Shown here in pieces: positions 26,965-35,710 of a stretch of 64,000 bases of DNA. Source of the DNA: Litorivivens lipolytica (lineage in GTDB: Bacteria > Pseudomonadota > Gammaproteobacteria > Pseudomonadales > Spongiibacteraceae). Position 1 is the stretch's first letter; every line of letters starts with the position of its first letter. The position numbers were made by a program, and so were the translations under genes. The stretch spans positions 434,001-498,000 of the forward strand of contig NZ_JACHWY010000001.1 of NCBI RefSeq assembly GCF_014191715.1, given 5' to 3'. The notes under the pieces are model-generated. The model was not told the origin of the DNA. It ran no database searches and was given only the letters and a program-made list of their open reading frames with translations.

Positions 26965-26999
26965 GTGTCAACATTAACGGGCAAAGTGTCAACATTAAC
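26965..26999 (+). repeat. Tandem 14-bp repeats, 21 bp apart, before the SDR gene
   Basis: GTGTCAACATTAAC is present exactly at 26965-26978 and 26986-26999. The 21-bp period puts both copies on the same face of the helix. Each contains an imperfect palindrome of the form TGTYAA-NN-TTRACA. The second copy ends directly at the SDR ribosome site (AGGGGAG), so a bound protein would block translation start or the promoter's downstream region. Confidence 0.65.
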
Positions 27000-27012
27000 A
27001 GGGGAGAGTCCT

Positions 27013-27786
27013 ATGAATTTGGGTTTAGCGGGTAAAACCGTGATGGTGGCGGGGGCCAGCCGCGGTTTGGGCTTTGCGATTGCGCAATGTCTGCAGGATG
27101 AGGGCGCCAACCTCAGCATCAGTAGCAGTGACGAGAAAGCCATCGCCAGTGCCGCAGAGGCACTGCCGGGTTGTCACGCCCAGCGCTGTGACGTGCGTAA
27201 TCCAGCCGAGATAGAAGACTGGGTGGCCCAGACCGAGGCGCGCTTTGGTGGTATTGACGCCTTGGTGGTCAATGCCGGTGGGCCGCCGCCCGGTGGCTTT
27301 CGGGATTTTGATGATGCCGCCTGGCAGGGCGCCTTTGAATTAACTTTGCTTAGTGCGGTAAGGCTGGTCAGGGCGGCGTTACCCTCACTGGTCAAACGGC
27401 AGGGCAATATCCTGTTTATGACCTCGTCCTCGGTAAAAGAGCCCATCGATTTTCTGCTGTTGTCGAATGTCATGCGCTCGGGCGTCGCCAGTCTGGCGAA
27501 AAGTCTATCCCGCTCGCTGGCGGTAGAGGGCTTGCGCGTTAACTGCATTGTGCCGGGGATCGTAGAAACTGATCGGATCAAGGCGTTGGTTTCGAATCAG
27601 GCAAAAGCCAAGGCGATCACACCAGAAGATCAGCGTGCGGCGATGGAAGCTCAGGTGCCGATGGGGCGTTTCGGTCGACCGGAAGAATTTGCCCGCACCG
27701 CGGCCTTCCTGCTGTCGCCGGCGGCGAGTTATATCAACGGCGAAACAGTCACGGTTGACGGTGGCACGATGAAAACCCTGTTCTGA
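27013..27786 (+). CDS. Short-chain dehydrogenase/reductase
   Basis: From the ATG at 27013, preceded by AGGGGAG, the protein has 257 residues. It carries the Rossmann motif VAGASRGLGFAIA, the structural NAG (LVVNAGGPPPGG), the catalytic serine region FMTSSSVKEP and, unusually, no standard YxxxK: the expected stretch reads LLLSNVMRSGVASLAKSL, with the Tyr position taken by another residue. The C-terminus SYINGETVTVDGGTMKTLF is typical of NAD(P)-dependent SDRs. The GGPPPGGF and SNVMRSG motifs are those of the 3-oxoacyl-ACP-reductase-like SDR subgroup often named by analogy only. It is divergent from a TetR gene with operator-like repeats between. Confidence 0.87.
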   Translation: MNLGLAGKTVMVAGASRGLGFAIAQCLQDEGANLSISSSDEKAIASAAEALPGCHAQRCDVRNPAEIEDWVAQTEARFGGIDALVVNAGGPPPGGFRDFDDAAWQGAFELTLLSAVRLVRAALPSLVKRQGNILFMTSSSVKEPIDFLLLSNVMRSGVASLAKSLSRSLAVEGLRVNCIVPGIVETDRIKALVSNQAKAKAITPEDQRAAMEAQVPMGRFGRPEEFARTAAFLLSPAASYINGETVTVDGGTMKTLF

Positions 27787-27826
27787 GCGGGCAGTCAGAC
27801 TGGAGCCAAAATCAATCAGCCATAAA

Positions 27827-27849
27827 AAAGCCACCCTAGGGGTGGCTTT
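27827..27849 (-). terminator. Rho-independent terminator after mdh
   Basis: AAAGCCACCC (27827-27836) pairs with GGGTGGCTTT (27840-27849) around a three-base loop. On the minus strand the stem is followed by TTTATG after a run of six T, ideal for ending mdh. In the plus direction the tail (CGATAGG) is poor, though the A-rich arm might still slow transcription from the SDR gene. Confidence 0.85.
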
Positions 27850-27872
27850 CGATAGGCAGTGCGAGGCGCTGA

Positions 27873-28853
27873 TTAGGGCAGCAGATGCTTAACGGCGTCG
27901 CGCTCTTCGGCCAGCTCTTGCTCAGTCGCTTCCATTTTGGCGCGGCTGAAATCGCCGACTTCAACACCCTGAACGATTTCCCAGTCGCCGTCTTTGCAGC
28001 GGCAGGGGAATGAGTAGATCAGGCCTTCGGCAATGCCGTAGCTGCCGTCGCTGTATACGCCCATGCTGACCCAATCGTCACCGTCAGTGCCCAGCGCCCA
28101 GCTGCGCATGTGGTCGATAGCCGCATTGGCTGCAGAGGCTGCAGAAGACGCACCGCGAGCCTTGATGATAGCTGCGCCGCGCTGTTGAACAGTCGGGATG
28201 AAGTCGTTCTCATACCATTCCTGATCAACCAGATCAGTCGCTTTTTTACCGTCAACTTTGGTGTTGAACAGATCGGGGTACTGGGTAGCAGAGTGGTTGC
28301 CCCAGATGGTCATGTTCTTCACGTCATTAACAGTTTTGCCGGTTTTCTGGGCAATCTGAGTCATGGCGCGGTTGTGATCCAGACGCGTCATGGCAGTGAA
28401 GTTGCGCGGGTCGATGTCCGGCGCGTTGCGCTGAGTGATCAGGGCGTTGGTGTTGGCGGGGTTGCCGACAACCAGAACCTTGATATTTTTGCTGGCGTTG
28501 TCGTTGATCGCCTTGCCTTGTACCGAGAAGATGGCGGCGTTGGCTTCCAGCAGGTCTTTGCGCTCCATGCCGGGGCCACGCGGACGGGCACCAACCAGCA
28601 GGGCGTAGTCAGTGTCTTTGAAAGCAACGTTCGGGTCGTCAGTGGTTACGATGTCGGCCAGCAGCGGGAAGGCGCAATCGTCCAGCTCCATTTTTACGCC
28701 TTGCAGGGCGTCCATGGCGGGGGTGATGTCGAGCAGCTGCAGGATAACGGGCTGATCGTCGCCCAGCATGGCACCGGAAGCGATGCGGAACAGCAGAGCG
28801 TAGCCGATTTGACCGGCAGCACCTGTAACGGTGACACGAACGGGTTGTTTCAT
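27873..28853 (-). CDS. mdh: Malate dehydrogenase
   Basis: The 326-residue protein matches the cytosolic-type malate dehydrogenase common in beta- and some gammaproteobacteria rather than the E. coli type. It starts [23 protein letters not shown] (NAD-binding Gly motif), with the substrate arginines in [26 protein letters not shown] and RLDHNRA, and the catalytic His in [13 protein letters not shown]. It interconverts malate and oxaloacetate in the TCA cycle. The open frame goes back to 28970, but the ATG at 28853 has AGGAA nine bases upstream and fits the family's N-terminus. It is monocistronic with a strong terminator. Confidence 0.95.
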   Translation of the reverse strand: MKQPVRVTVTGAAGQIGYALLFRIASGAMLGDDQPVILQLLDITPAMDALQGVKMELDDCAFPLLADIVTTDDPNVAFKDTDYALLVGARPRGPGMERKDLLEANAAIFSVQGKAINDNASKNIKVLVVGNPANTNALITQRNAPDIDPRNFTAMTRLDHNRAMTQIAQKTGKTVNDVKNMTIWGNHSATQYPDLFNTKVDGKKATDLVDQEWYENDFIPTVQQRGAAIIKARGASSAASAANAAIDHMRSWALGTDGDDWVSMGVYSDGSYGIAEGLIYSFPCRCKDGDWEIVQGVEVGDFSRAKMEATEQELAEERDAVKHLLP

Positions 28854-29073
28854 GAGTAAAGATTCCTGTTTGTGGTGTTTACTTTGGTGAAAACGGGTTT
28901 GAAGCGGGCCACCTGCAGGCTGCGGATCACACAGGCCTGAGCCACCCTGGCCGGGATTTGGCCGCAGCACAAACCAAGTCCGTGCTGCCTGAAGCGGGGC
29001 ATATGATAGTCATCTGAGCCGTAAATTGCCATATCGTTGAGGCAGTGGCCTTATTCCCCAGCCGCGCCCCTGC

Positions 29074-29079
29074 TACAAT
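29074..29079 (+). promoter_or_regulatory. -10 box TACAAT before the phosphoglycerol-transferase gene
   Basis: TACAAT is followed at once by TGCGCGCTTTG, a GC-rich discriminator, 34 bp before the start at 29113. A good -35 is not visible at 17 bp (TTATTC), so confidence is moderate. Confidence 0.45.
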
Positions 29080-29112
29080 TGCGCGCTTTGTTTCCGGGGG
29101 AGAGAACGGTTC

Positions 29113-31161
29113 ATGCGTCTATTACAATCGCGGCGGCTCAGCCTGTTGCTAGCCGTGGCGCTTCTGCTGTTTGCTGTGCAGCTCGTATTTCGGCTGATTT
29201 TCTTTTTCGGTTTTGCTGATTTTAGTGACAATGAAGCGGCGACCTTTGGCGCTTTGGCCAAGGCCTGGGGGATTGGCCTTCGCTTTGACGCTCGCCTTTC
29301 GATTCTCCTCACCATGCCGCTGCTGCTATTGATGGTGCCGCGCTTCCACCTGCTGGAAAAGGCCTGGCCCCAGCGCATTGCCGTGGGCTATGTCCTGCTG
29401 GTGGCCTTGCTGCTGACGTTATTCAACGTGTTTGATCTCGGTCACTACGCCTACCTTGGCATCCGCATGGATTCCACCGTTGTCCGCTTCTTCGACGATA
29501 TCGCTATCTCAACCAGCATGATCTGGGAAAGTTATCCGGTGGTATGGATTACGCTGGGAGTGATCGTGCTGTGTATGCTGGTCTACCGCTTCGGCAAAGG
29601 GGCAATAAGCCAAATCTTTTCCGCGCCCGGCGAAAAACTGGGCAAATGGGCCGTAACCTGGCGCTGCTTTCTGGTGTTTATGGTGGCCTTTTGGACTTCG
29701 ATCGGGCGCCTGTCTGACGTGCCATTGCGCTGGAACAACGCCTTTTTTACCGGCGACCCGGAAATAGGTGCGCTGGGGCTAAATTCGGTTTTGTACTTTT
29801 ACGAAACCATGGACTTCAGTGAGGCTCGCTACGACATCGCGCAGGTGCAGGCGCACTACGATACCGTCGCCGAGTACCTTGGTCTCAGCGATAGCGAACG
29901 CAATAGTGAAAGACTCAATTTCCTGCGTCGGGTTGAAGCCGATAAGCAAGCGCCTTTTGCCGGCATGGAACGCCCGCCGAATATCGTCTTTATCATGCTG
30001 GAGTCGCTGGGCGCGAGCCGCGTCAGTGCTTACGGTAACCCCCTGAAAACCACCCCGGTGCTCGACGATATTGCGGACAATGGCTGGTTCTTTGAGCACT
30101 TTTACGTGCCGGTGTCAGGTACCGCCAAAACCGTTTGGGCCAGCATTACCGGTCTGCCGGACACTTCGACGGTAAAGACCGCGACCCGCAATCCGCTCAT
30201 TGCTCACCAGCGCACGATCGTTAATGCCTTTACCGATCACGAGAAATACTATTTTCTTGGTGGCAGCGCCGGCTGGGCCAATATGCGTGCCCTGATCAAG
30301 GCCAGCATCGATGATCTGCATCTCTACGAAGAGGGTTCTTACACCGAGCCACGAGTCGATGTATGGGGGATTTCCGATCTGAGTCTGTTCCGTGAGGCGG
30401 ATAAAGTCCTGCGTGACATCCCCAAGGAAAAGCCTTTCTTTGCCATTGTTCAGACGGCAGCCAACCACCGGCCCTTTACCTTGCCGGACGATATGGGCGA
30501 TTTTGAACCAGACCGTCCAGACGATGAAACGCTGTATCAGGCGGGTTTCAAAAGCGCCGAGCAGTACAACGCGGTCCGCTTTCTTGACTATAACGTCGGC
30601 GAGTTTTTCAAAATGGCCAAGGAAGGTGGCTACTTTGATAACACGGTATTTGTGTTCTATGGCGACCACAATAACCGCATCACCATTACGCCGCATATGG
30701 CCGATTTTTATGAGAAGCTCGATCTGGACGGCCTGCATGTTCCACACATGATTTATGCGCCCAAACTGCTTCCGCCGAAAAAGGTTGAAGACGCGGTTAG
30801 TCTGGTTGATGTATTGCCAACGGTTGCCGGTCTGTTTGGTGTGCCCTATGAGTACGCTGGGTTGGGACGCGATTACACCAAACACCCGGAGGGCGAGGAG
30901 CGCTATGTGTTTACCCAGACGGCCGACAAGCGCCATCCGGTGATCGGTGTGATCAGCAAGGATTGGATGCTGCGCATGCAGTCAAGCGGCGACAAGGCCA
31001 AACTTCACAAGCTTTACAGTGAGGACTCCACTGCAGATCACAGCGCGGCTAATCCCGGTAAGGCGCAGCACCTGCAAAAGCTGGCCAAAGGGCTTTATGA
31101 AAGCAGCCACTATTTGCACTATCACAATGTTGAGGAATCCGCGGCGGGGACGGGCCAGTGA
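29113..31161 (+). CDS. LTA-synthase/sulfatase-family membrane protein (phosphoglycerol-transferase-like)
   Basis: The 682-residue protein has about five N-terminal membrane helices (to ~215) followed by a large periplasmic alkaline-phosphatase-fold domain. That domain opens with PPNIVFIMLESLGASRVSAYGNP and has the nucleophile region SGTAKTVWASITGLPD, and later the metal motif FVFYGDHNNRIT and HVPHMIYAP. The family includes lipoteichoic-acid synthases and Gram-negative OpgB-like enzymes that move phosphoglycerol or phosphoethanolamine to envelope glycans. Its stop overlaps the start of a Na+/solute symporter gene (GTGA). Which envelope molecule it modifies is unknown. Confidence 0.87.
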   Translation: MRLLQSRRLSLLLAVALLLFAVQLVFRLIFFFGFADFSDNEAATFGALAKAWGIGLRFDARLSILLTMPLLLLMVPRFHLLEKAWPQRIAVGYVLLVALLLTLFNVFDLGHYAYLGIRMDSTVVRFFDDIAISTSMIWESYPVVWITLGVIVLCMLVYRFGKGAISQIFSAPGEKLGKWAVTWRCFLVFMVAFWTSIGRLSDVPLRWNNAFFTGDPEIGALGLNSVLYFYETMDFSEARYDIAQVQAHYDTVAEYLGLSDSERNSERLNFLRRVEADKQAPFAGMERPPNIVFIMLESLGASRVSAYGNPLKTTPVLDDIADNGWFFEHFYVPVSGTAKTVWASITGLPDTSTVKTATRNPLIAHQRTIVNAFTDHEKYYFLGGSAGWANMRALIKASIDDLHLYEEGSYTEPRVDVWGISDLSLFREADKVLRDIPKEKPFFAIVQTAANHRPFTLPDDMGDFEPDRPDDETLYQAGFKSAEQYNAVRFLDYNVGEFFKMAKEGGYFDNTVFVFYGDHNNRITITPHMADFYEKLDLDGLHVPHMIYAPKLLPPKKVEDAVSLVDVLPTVAGLFGVPYEYAGLGRDYTKHPEGEERYVFTQTADKRHPVIGVISKDWMLRMQSSGDKAKLHKLYSEDSTADHSAANPGKAQHLQKLAKGLYESSHYLHYHNVEESAAGTGQ

Positions 31162-32675
31162 GTCTGACGGATGTTGTTGTTCTGGCGGGTTATCTGCTCG
31201 CTATTTTATTGCTCGGGGTCTTTTTCTCGCGCAAAACGCACTCCACCGATGATTACTTTGTCGGGGGGCGCAATTACCGCGGCTGGGTGATTGGCCTCAG
31301 TCTGGTCGGAACCTCAATCAGTTCCGTGACCTTTCTGGCCTACCCGGCAGACGCCTACAAAACCGCCTGGCTGCGTTATCTACCGAACCTGATGTTGCCA
31401 GTAGCCATTTTTTTTGCCGCGCGCTATTTCCTGCCGTTTTTCCGGCGGGGCAATACCATTACCGCCTATGAGTTTCTTGAGGATCGCTTCGGGCCCTCGG
31501 TGCGGGTGTACGGTGCGGCGTCATTCATGATTGCCCAGCTGGTTCGCGTGAGCACCATTCTTTACCTGATCAGCCTCCTATTGTTCGAGATCAGTGGTCT
31601 CGATCCTGTGTGGTGTATTGTTCTGGCCGGGGTTTTTGTCGCCTTCTATACCGTTGCCGGTGGCATAGAAGCGGTTATCTGGACGGACGTTATACAAACA
31701 CTGGTGCTGCTGTTTGGCGGGATTGCCTGTTTGTGGGTCATCGTCGATTTGCTGCCGGGTGGTCTCGGGCAGGTGCTCAGTACCGCCAGCGAGCACGGTA
31801 AGCTGGGTTTTTCCGAATGGCGTAACGGTGAGCTGGAACCCGTTAGCTGGGATCTTAGCCTGCTGAGCAAAACCGGCACCATGATGCTGGTGCTGGGGTT
31901 GGTGAACTGGCTGACCGAGTACAGCAGTAACCAGAATACAGTCCAGCGCTACTGTGCGGCTAAAACCGAACAGGAAGCGCGGCGGGGCATGTGGGTCTGT
32001 GCTCTGAGCAGCTTGCCGATCTGGGCCTTCTACATGTTTCTGGGAACGGCCTTGTATGTGTTTTACCTGCAATTCCCCGTACCTGAAGCCGCTGAAATGC
32101 TTAGTGGTGAGCGCAAGGCCGAGCAGATTTTACCGTTTTTTATTCTGAGTGAGTTGCCCGCCGGCTTGGTGGGGCTGGTACTGGCGGCGGCATTGGCAGC
32201 AGCCATGTCGTCGCTGGATTCCAGTATTAACGCGATCTCGGCGGTGTCCGTGGTGGATATCTATCGCCGTCATCTGAATAAAGAAGCCGATGAACGGCAT
32301 TATCTTAGAGTGGCGCGCGGTGTGGCGCTGGCGGTCAGCGGGCTGATGATAGGGGGTGCCATCGTCTTCTATTACGCTGACACCAAGACCCTGCAAGACG
32401 CACTGACGATCATTGTGGCCTTGCTGGGTGGAGGTCTGTTGAGTCTTTACCTATTTGGCTTTTTTTGCCGTCGCGGTGGCGCCAAGCACGCCTGGCTCGG
32501 TATAGCCGTAACCATGCTTTTCACCGGCTGGGTTATTCTCGCCCGCAACAACGTGTTGTTCTCGGCTGAGAATATGCCCTTTGATCTGTACTACACGGCC
32601 ATCATCGGCAATGGGCTGATGTTTGTGGTGCTGTGGCTGGCCAGCCGCCGCTCGCCACTGCGCGCGCAGGGTTGA
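31158..32675 (+). CDS. Sodium:solute symporter (SSS family)
   Basis: A 505-residue protein with about 13 membrane helices and SSS signatures: DYFVGGRNYRGWVIGLSLVGTSISSVTF, the Na+-site-like AAAMSSLDSSINAISAVSVVDIYRR and YTVAGGIEAVIWTDVIQ. It starts with GTG, overlapping the preceding gene by 4 bp. SSS members move sugars, sialic acid, amino acids or vitamins with Na+. The nearby minus-strand sialidase suggests sialic acid or a sugar, but no nan catabolic genes are in the window, so the substrate is only a guess. The last 75 codons overlap, in antisense, the C-terminus of the next gene. Confidence 0.88.
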   Translation: MSLTDVVVLAGYLLAILLLGVFFSRKTHSTDDYFVGGRNYRGWVIGLSLVGTSISSVTFLAYPADAYKTAWLRYLPNLMLPVAIFFAARYFLPFFRRGNTITAYEFLEDRFGPSVRVYGAASFMIAQLVRVSTILYLISLLLFEISGLDPVWCIVLAGVFVAFYTVAGGIEAVIWTDVIQTLVLLFGGIACLWVIVDLLPGGLGQVLSTASEHGKLGFSEWRNGELEPVSWDLSLLSKTGTMMLVLGLVNWLTEYSSNQNTVQRYCAAKTEQEARRGMWVCALSSLPIWAFYMFLGTALYVFYLQFPVPEAAEMLSGERKAEQILPFFILSELPAGLVGLVLAAALAAAMSSLDSSINAISAVSVVDIYRRHLNKEADERHYLRVARGVALAVSGLMIGGAIVFYYADTKTLQDALTIIVALLGGGLLSLYLFGFFCRRGGAKHAWLGIAVTMLFTGWVILARNNVLFSAENMPFDLYYTAIIGNGLMFVVLWLASRRSPLRAQG

Positions 32676-33233
32676 TGTGGCATAAACCAGTGCGGTGATG
32701 GCAGCGAAGGGGTCGATCAGGTAATCCCAGAGATTGTTCGACTCCAGCAGGCCAAACTGGAAGGCGATCAGATCCAGACTGAGCACGGCTACAATCAGAT
32801 TGTGGCCTTTTGCCCAGGCCAGCACGCCAACAGCAATCGCTGCTATGGCCAGCAGATTGGGTTGGTAACCCCATTGATAGGGGTCGACAATGCCGGCGCC
32901 CAGACTCATGGGGTAGAACCAGAGAGCGACGAGTGCCATCAGTCCCGCCAGCCACTTCAGTTCACTCTGCGGCAGGTGTATTGATTCGCTGCGGGTAACC
33001 CGGCAGAAAGCCAGCCCAATTAATACCAGCGTAGATGTCAGACTAAACTCGCCAAACACGCCGCGCAGGTAAAACACCGGTGCCAGTCCGGCAATCGGAA
33101 TGCACAAAAATAATAGCGACAAGCCGTAGACCATCATCAGGCGCGAAGACAGAGCGGGACGGCGGCACAGCAGCAGGCTGAGCAGGGCGGCCCAGTGTAG
33201 GGCAGAGATTATCAGGCCGGGTGTCATATCCAT
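32451..33233 (-). CDS. Integral membrane protein of unknown function, C-terminus antisense to the symporter
   Basis: The frame encodes a 260-residue protein from the ATG at 33233 (AGGAG 11 bp upstream; an alternative ATG at 33227 overlaps the sialidase stop as ATGA). Residues to about 185 have seven hydrophobic segments (LIISALHWAALLSLLL, MMVYGLSLLFLCIPIAGL, LMALVALWFYPMSLG, LAIAAIAVGVLAWAKG, LIVAVLSLDLIAFQFGL and others). The remaining ~70 residues are hydrophilic and Gln/His/Gly-rich and lie wholly inside the last 75 codons of the symporter gene, opposite strand. I do not recognise the family. It follows the sialidase gene on the same strand. Confidence 0.65.
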   Translation of the reverse strand: MDMTPGLIISALHWAALLSLLLCRRPALSSRLMMVYGLSLLFLCIPIAGLAPVFYLRGVFGEFSLTSTLVLIGLAFCRVTRSESIHLPQSELKWLAGLMALVALWFYPMSLGAGIVDPYQWGYQPNLLAIAAIAVGVLAWAKGHNLIVAVLSLDLIAFQFGLLESNNLWDYLIDPFAAITALVYATSTLRAQWRAAAGQPQHHKHQPIADDGRVVQIKGHILSREQHVVAGENNPAGEKHGYGYTEPGVLGATATAKKAK

Positions 33234-34546
33234 TGGCTCAGCCACTCCTGAGAAAATGCGCGGTGCTTGATATAGGCTTTGTTCCAGGTGTACACGAGAT
33301 GAATAGTTCCGTCTGAAGCTTTGATTAGGTAGGGGTAGTCGTAGCGATAGCGACAGCCGCTATCGCTGCACAAGGCATCGCTGGCTGAGGCCAGATACTG
33401 TTCGCGCAAGCTATCCGTCAAACCTTCCTTGAGCATGGAGTCGTTGAGATCTTTTGCGAATTGTTCGTGGGGTACACGGCGCGGGGCGTTGCCATTGTCG
33501 CTATTGTCTTCTACCCGCATGATGGCATTCCAGGTCTGGCCGCGGTCTTCAGAAACCAGCAGGGTAAGGCGATTGCGCTCTTCTTCCGTGTCATTGGCTA
33601 CGGTCAGTATCCGGCCGCAGTCGAGCACCACAGCGGCCAGTGCTGAATTCGGGTTAAAGAAGCTCGCGTTTTCCGGCTCACTCCAGACTTGGCCGCTGGA
33701 GTCGCTGGAGGTCATGACCGCAGTAAACGGTGCATCGTCTCCGGTGTCACGGAGCAGCGCCAGTGCTTCGTTGTCGTCCACCGGCAGAATGACCGGCTGA
33801 ATGGCTTCACGACCAGTGGTTAAGCGGGTTTTATCGAGTACCCGGCCGTCCGGAGAAAGACGCAGCAGCTCACCAAATTTGCCGGCCATTTCATGGTAGA
33901 CGGGCAGGGCGATGGTGCCGTCTTCGTAGAGGTGGGGCGTTCCCTTTACCAGCGTGCTGAGGTTGAAGAAGGGCGAGGTAACCAGACGTTCTACCGAATG
34001 CCAGCTCTCGCCGTGATCATCTGAGAAAGCCACATTCAGCTGGCTGGTGGCCCAGCCGCCCAGCGAAACGGAAACGTAGTACAGGGCCAGGCGATCATTC
34101 TTGAGGCGGGTGATGACCGGATTGCCGAGCTTCTTGATATAGCGGCCGAGTTCCCGCTGGGTGAATTCCCGGGTAATCAGCGGGCGAACTTCACTCCACT
34201 CGTTGGTCGCGGGATCAAACCAGGCCCCATAGATGGCAACGTCTTTTGCGCCTTCGCGGCTGCCACCGAACCAGCTAGCCAGCAGTCGGCCATCGGCCAA
34301 TTCGGCCACCGAAGCGGAATGCACCATGTCAGTGGCATTTCGGCGTGAAACAATATTGGGGGCACCGATATAGACCTGCGCCGGGGTATCCTCTAGCACG
34401 GGCAAGTCGGCGGGTGTTTCATTGCGGTGCTGGGGCAGGGCGGTATCGTCGAAAACAGGCTGCTCTAGGCTGCCAGTGCCGCGAATCGTGATGCTGGCTG
34501 CGACAACGAGTAAAAGCAGCCCGATTAAGCTGTAACGGCTTGGCAT
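33224..34546 (-). CDS. Exo-alpha-sialidase-like BNR/Asp-box protein
   Basis: From the ATG at 34546 the protein has 440 residues: an N-terminal membrane-insertion/signal segment (YSLIGLLLLVVAASITI) and then a six-bladed beta-propeller. Three Asp-box motifs are visible, SDDHGESWHS, SSDSSGQVWSE and SEDRGQTWNA, and a sialidase-type start (NIVSRRN...MVHSASVAEL). An earlier ATG at 34600 in the same frame would lengthen the cytosolic end; neither start has a strong ribosome site. Family members release terminal sialic acids or related sugars, although some Asp-box proteins have lost activity. It faces a Na+/solute symporter on the other strand and precedes a membrane protein, so a glycan-uptake role is possible. 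Confidence 0.8.
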   Translation of the reverse strand: MPSRYSLIGLLLLVVAASITIRGTGSLEQPVFDDTALPQHRNETPADLPVLEDTPAQVYIGAPNIVSRRNATDMVHSASVAELADGRLLASWFGGSREGAKDVAIYGAWFDPATNEWSEVRPLITREFTQRELGRYIKKLGNPVITRLKNDRLALYYVSVSLGGWATSQLNVAFSDDHGESWHSVERLVTSPFFNLSTLVKGTPHLYEDGTIALPVYHEMAGKFGELLRLSPDGRVLDKTRLTTGREAIQPVILPVDDNEALALLRDTGDDAPFTAVMTSSDSSGQVWSEPENASFFNPNSALAAVVLDCGRILTVANDTEEERNRLTLLVSEDRGQTWNAIMRVEDNSDNGNAPRRVPHEQFAKDLNDSMLKEGLTDSLREQYLASASDALCSDSGCRYRYDYPYLIKASDGTIHLVYTWNKAYIKHRAFSQEWLSQWI

Positions 34547-34711
34547 GATTGAATACGATCCAGAAAGAATAGACTTACAGGCGCGCTTGTAATCGCGCAT
34601 TTATTGTACAGAGCGATTGTAGCGGAGTGTGACAGCTCTGTTAAGTCTTGTGAGCACATGGATTCGCACATATCCCCCGAAAACACTGGGCATTTTTTAG
34701 TCTGAACCGGT

Positions 34712-34717
34712 ACAATA
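34712..34717 (+). promoter_or_regulatory. -10 box TACAAT before ttcA
   Basis: TACAAT followed by ACGCGGCC, a GC-rich discriminator, 53 bp before the ttcA start. No convincing -35 is seen 16-18 bp upstream. Confidence 0.4.
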
Positions 34718-34769
34718 CGCGGCCTGAATCAGGTCCAGAATCCGTAATTGCCACAGGTTAGAGAGCACC

Positions 34770-35612
34770 GTGACTGTCGCTGAATTGTCGAAAAAGCAGA
34801 AAACCGAGTTCAACAAGCTGCAAAAGCGGTTGCGACGGCATGTGGGCAAGGCGATCGAAGACTACAACATGATCGAGGAGGGCGACCGGGTTATGGTTTG
34901 CCTGTCCGGGGGCAAGGATTCCTACGGAATGCTCGATATCCTGATGAATCTGCGCCAGAGCGCGCCGATCAATTTTGAGCTTGTCGCGGTCAATCTGGAT
35001 CAAAAGCAGCCAGGATTTCCTGAAGAAGTTCTTCCTAAGTACTTGTCTTCACTCGATGTTGAGTATCATATCCTCGAAAAAGACACCTACAGTATCGTTA
35101 AATCCGTTGTGCCCGAGGGTAAGACCACCTGTGGCCTGTGCTCGCGCCTGCGTCGGGGCTCCCTTTACGGTTTTGCTGAACAGATTGGCGCCACCAAGAT
35201 CGCGCTCGGGCATCACCGGGACGATATTATCGAAACCCTGTTCCTGAATATGTTCTTTGCGGGCAAGCTCAAGGCCATGCCGCCGAAGCTGCTGAGTGAC
35301 GACAAGCAGAATATCGTGATTCGACCGATGGCCTACTGTAAAGAAGCAGATCTGGCGGCCTATGCGGAGATTAAGGGCTTCCCAATTATTCCCTGCAATC
35401 TTTGCGGTTCCCAGGAAAACCTCCAGCGCCAGAACATCAAACAGATGCTGCAGGACTGGGAGAAGCAATTTCCCGGCCGGCTGGACTCGATTTTTACCGC
35501 GATCGGCAACGTCGCGCCCTCCCAGTTGACTGACGGCGAGCTGTTCGATTTCAGAACCCTTAAGCTGGAACGTCCAAGCCTGGAGAAAATCCGCGCCATC
35601 AACCTTGGCTGA
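34770..35612 (+). CDS. ttcA: tRNA 2-thiocytidine(32) synthetase
   Basis: TtcA (280 residues) thiolates cytidine 32 in some tRNAs using ATP and a [4Fe-4S] cluster. The PP-loop SGGKDS is at 46-51. Cluster cysteines are Cys121 and Cys124 ([15 protein letters not shown]) and the third/fourth at Cys209 and Cys212 ([10 protein letters not shown]), all as in the family. ATP/tRNA motif [15 protein letters not shown] is intact. It begins with GTG and ends 98 bp before the FliF-FliG fusion gene. In that gap lies a possible promoter. Confidence 0.95.
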   Translation: MTVAELSKKQKTEFNKLQKRLRRHVGKAIEDYNMIEEGDRVMVCLSGGKDSYGMLDILMNLRQSAPINFELVAVNLDQKQPGFPEEVLPKYLSSLDVEYHILEKDTYSIVKSVVPEGKTTCGLCSRLRRGSLYGFAEQIGATKIALGHHRDDIIETLFLNMFFAGKLKAMPPKLLSDDKQNIVIRPMAYCKEADLAAYAEIKGFPIIPCNLCGSQENLQRQNIKQMLQDWEKQFPGRLDSIFTAIGNVAPSQLTDGELFDFRTLKLERPSLEKIRAINLG

Positions 35613-35650
35613 CGGGCTTCTCAGTTTTTCCTCGATTGTCGAATGCTTGC

Positions 35651-35680
35651 TTGATAAATACGCCAAACTATCGGTAAATA
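35651..35680 (+). promoter_or_regulatory. Possible sigma70-type promoter for the switch operon
   Basis: TTGATA (35651-35656), 18 bp, then TAAATA (35675-35680), about 30 bp before the fusion gene's start. The match is modest. I see no sigma28 (TAAA-N15-GCCGATAA) or sigma54 (GG-N10-GC) flagellar promoter in the ttcA to fliG gap. Confidence 0.35.
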
Positions 35681-35710
35681 AGGTATTTTTCGCAAACAGC
35701 AGCCGCGTTC

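Noticed and set aside
26965-26999. Tandem 14-bp repeats as a CRISPR or attachment site
   Set aside because: Only two copies with a 7-bp gap and no spacers, integrase or cas genes nearby; operator sites are more likely.
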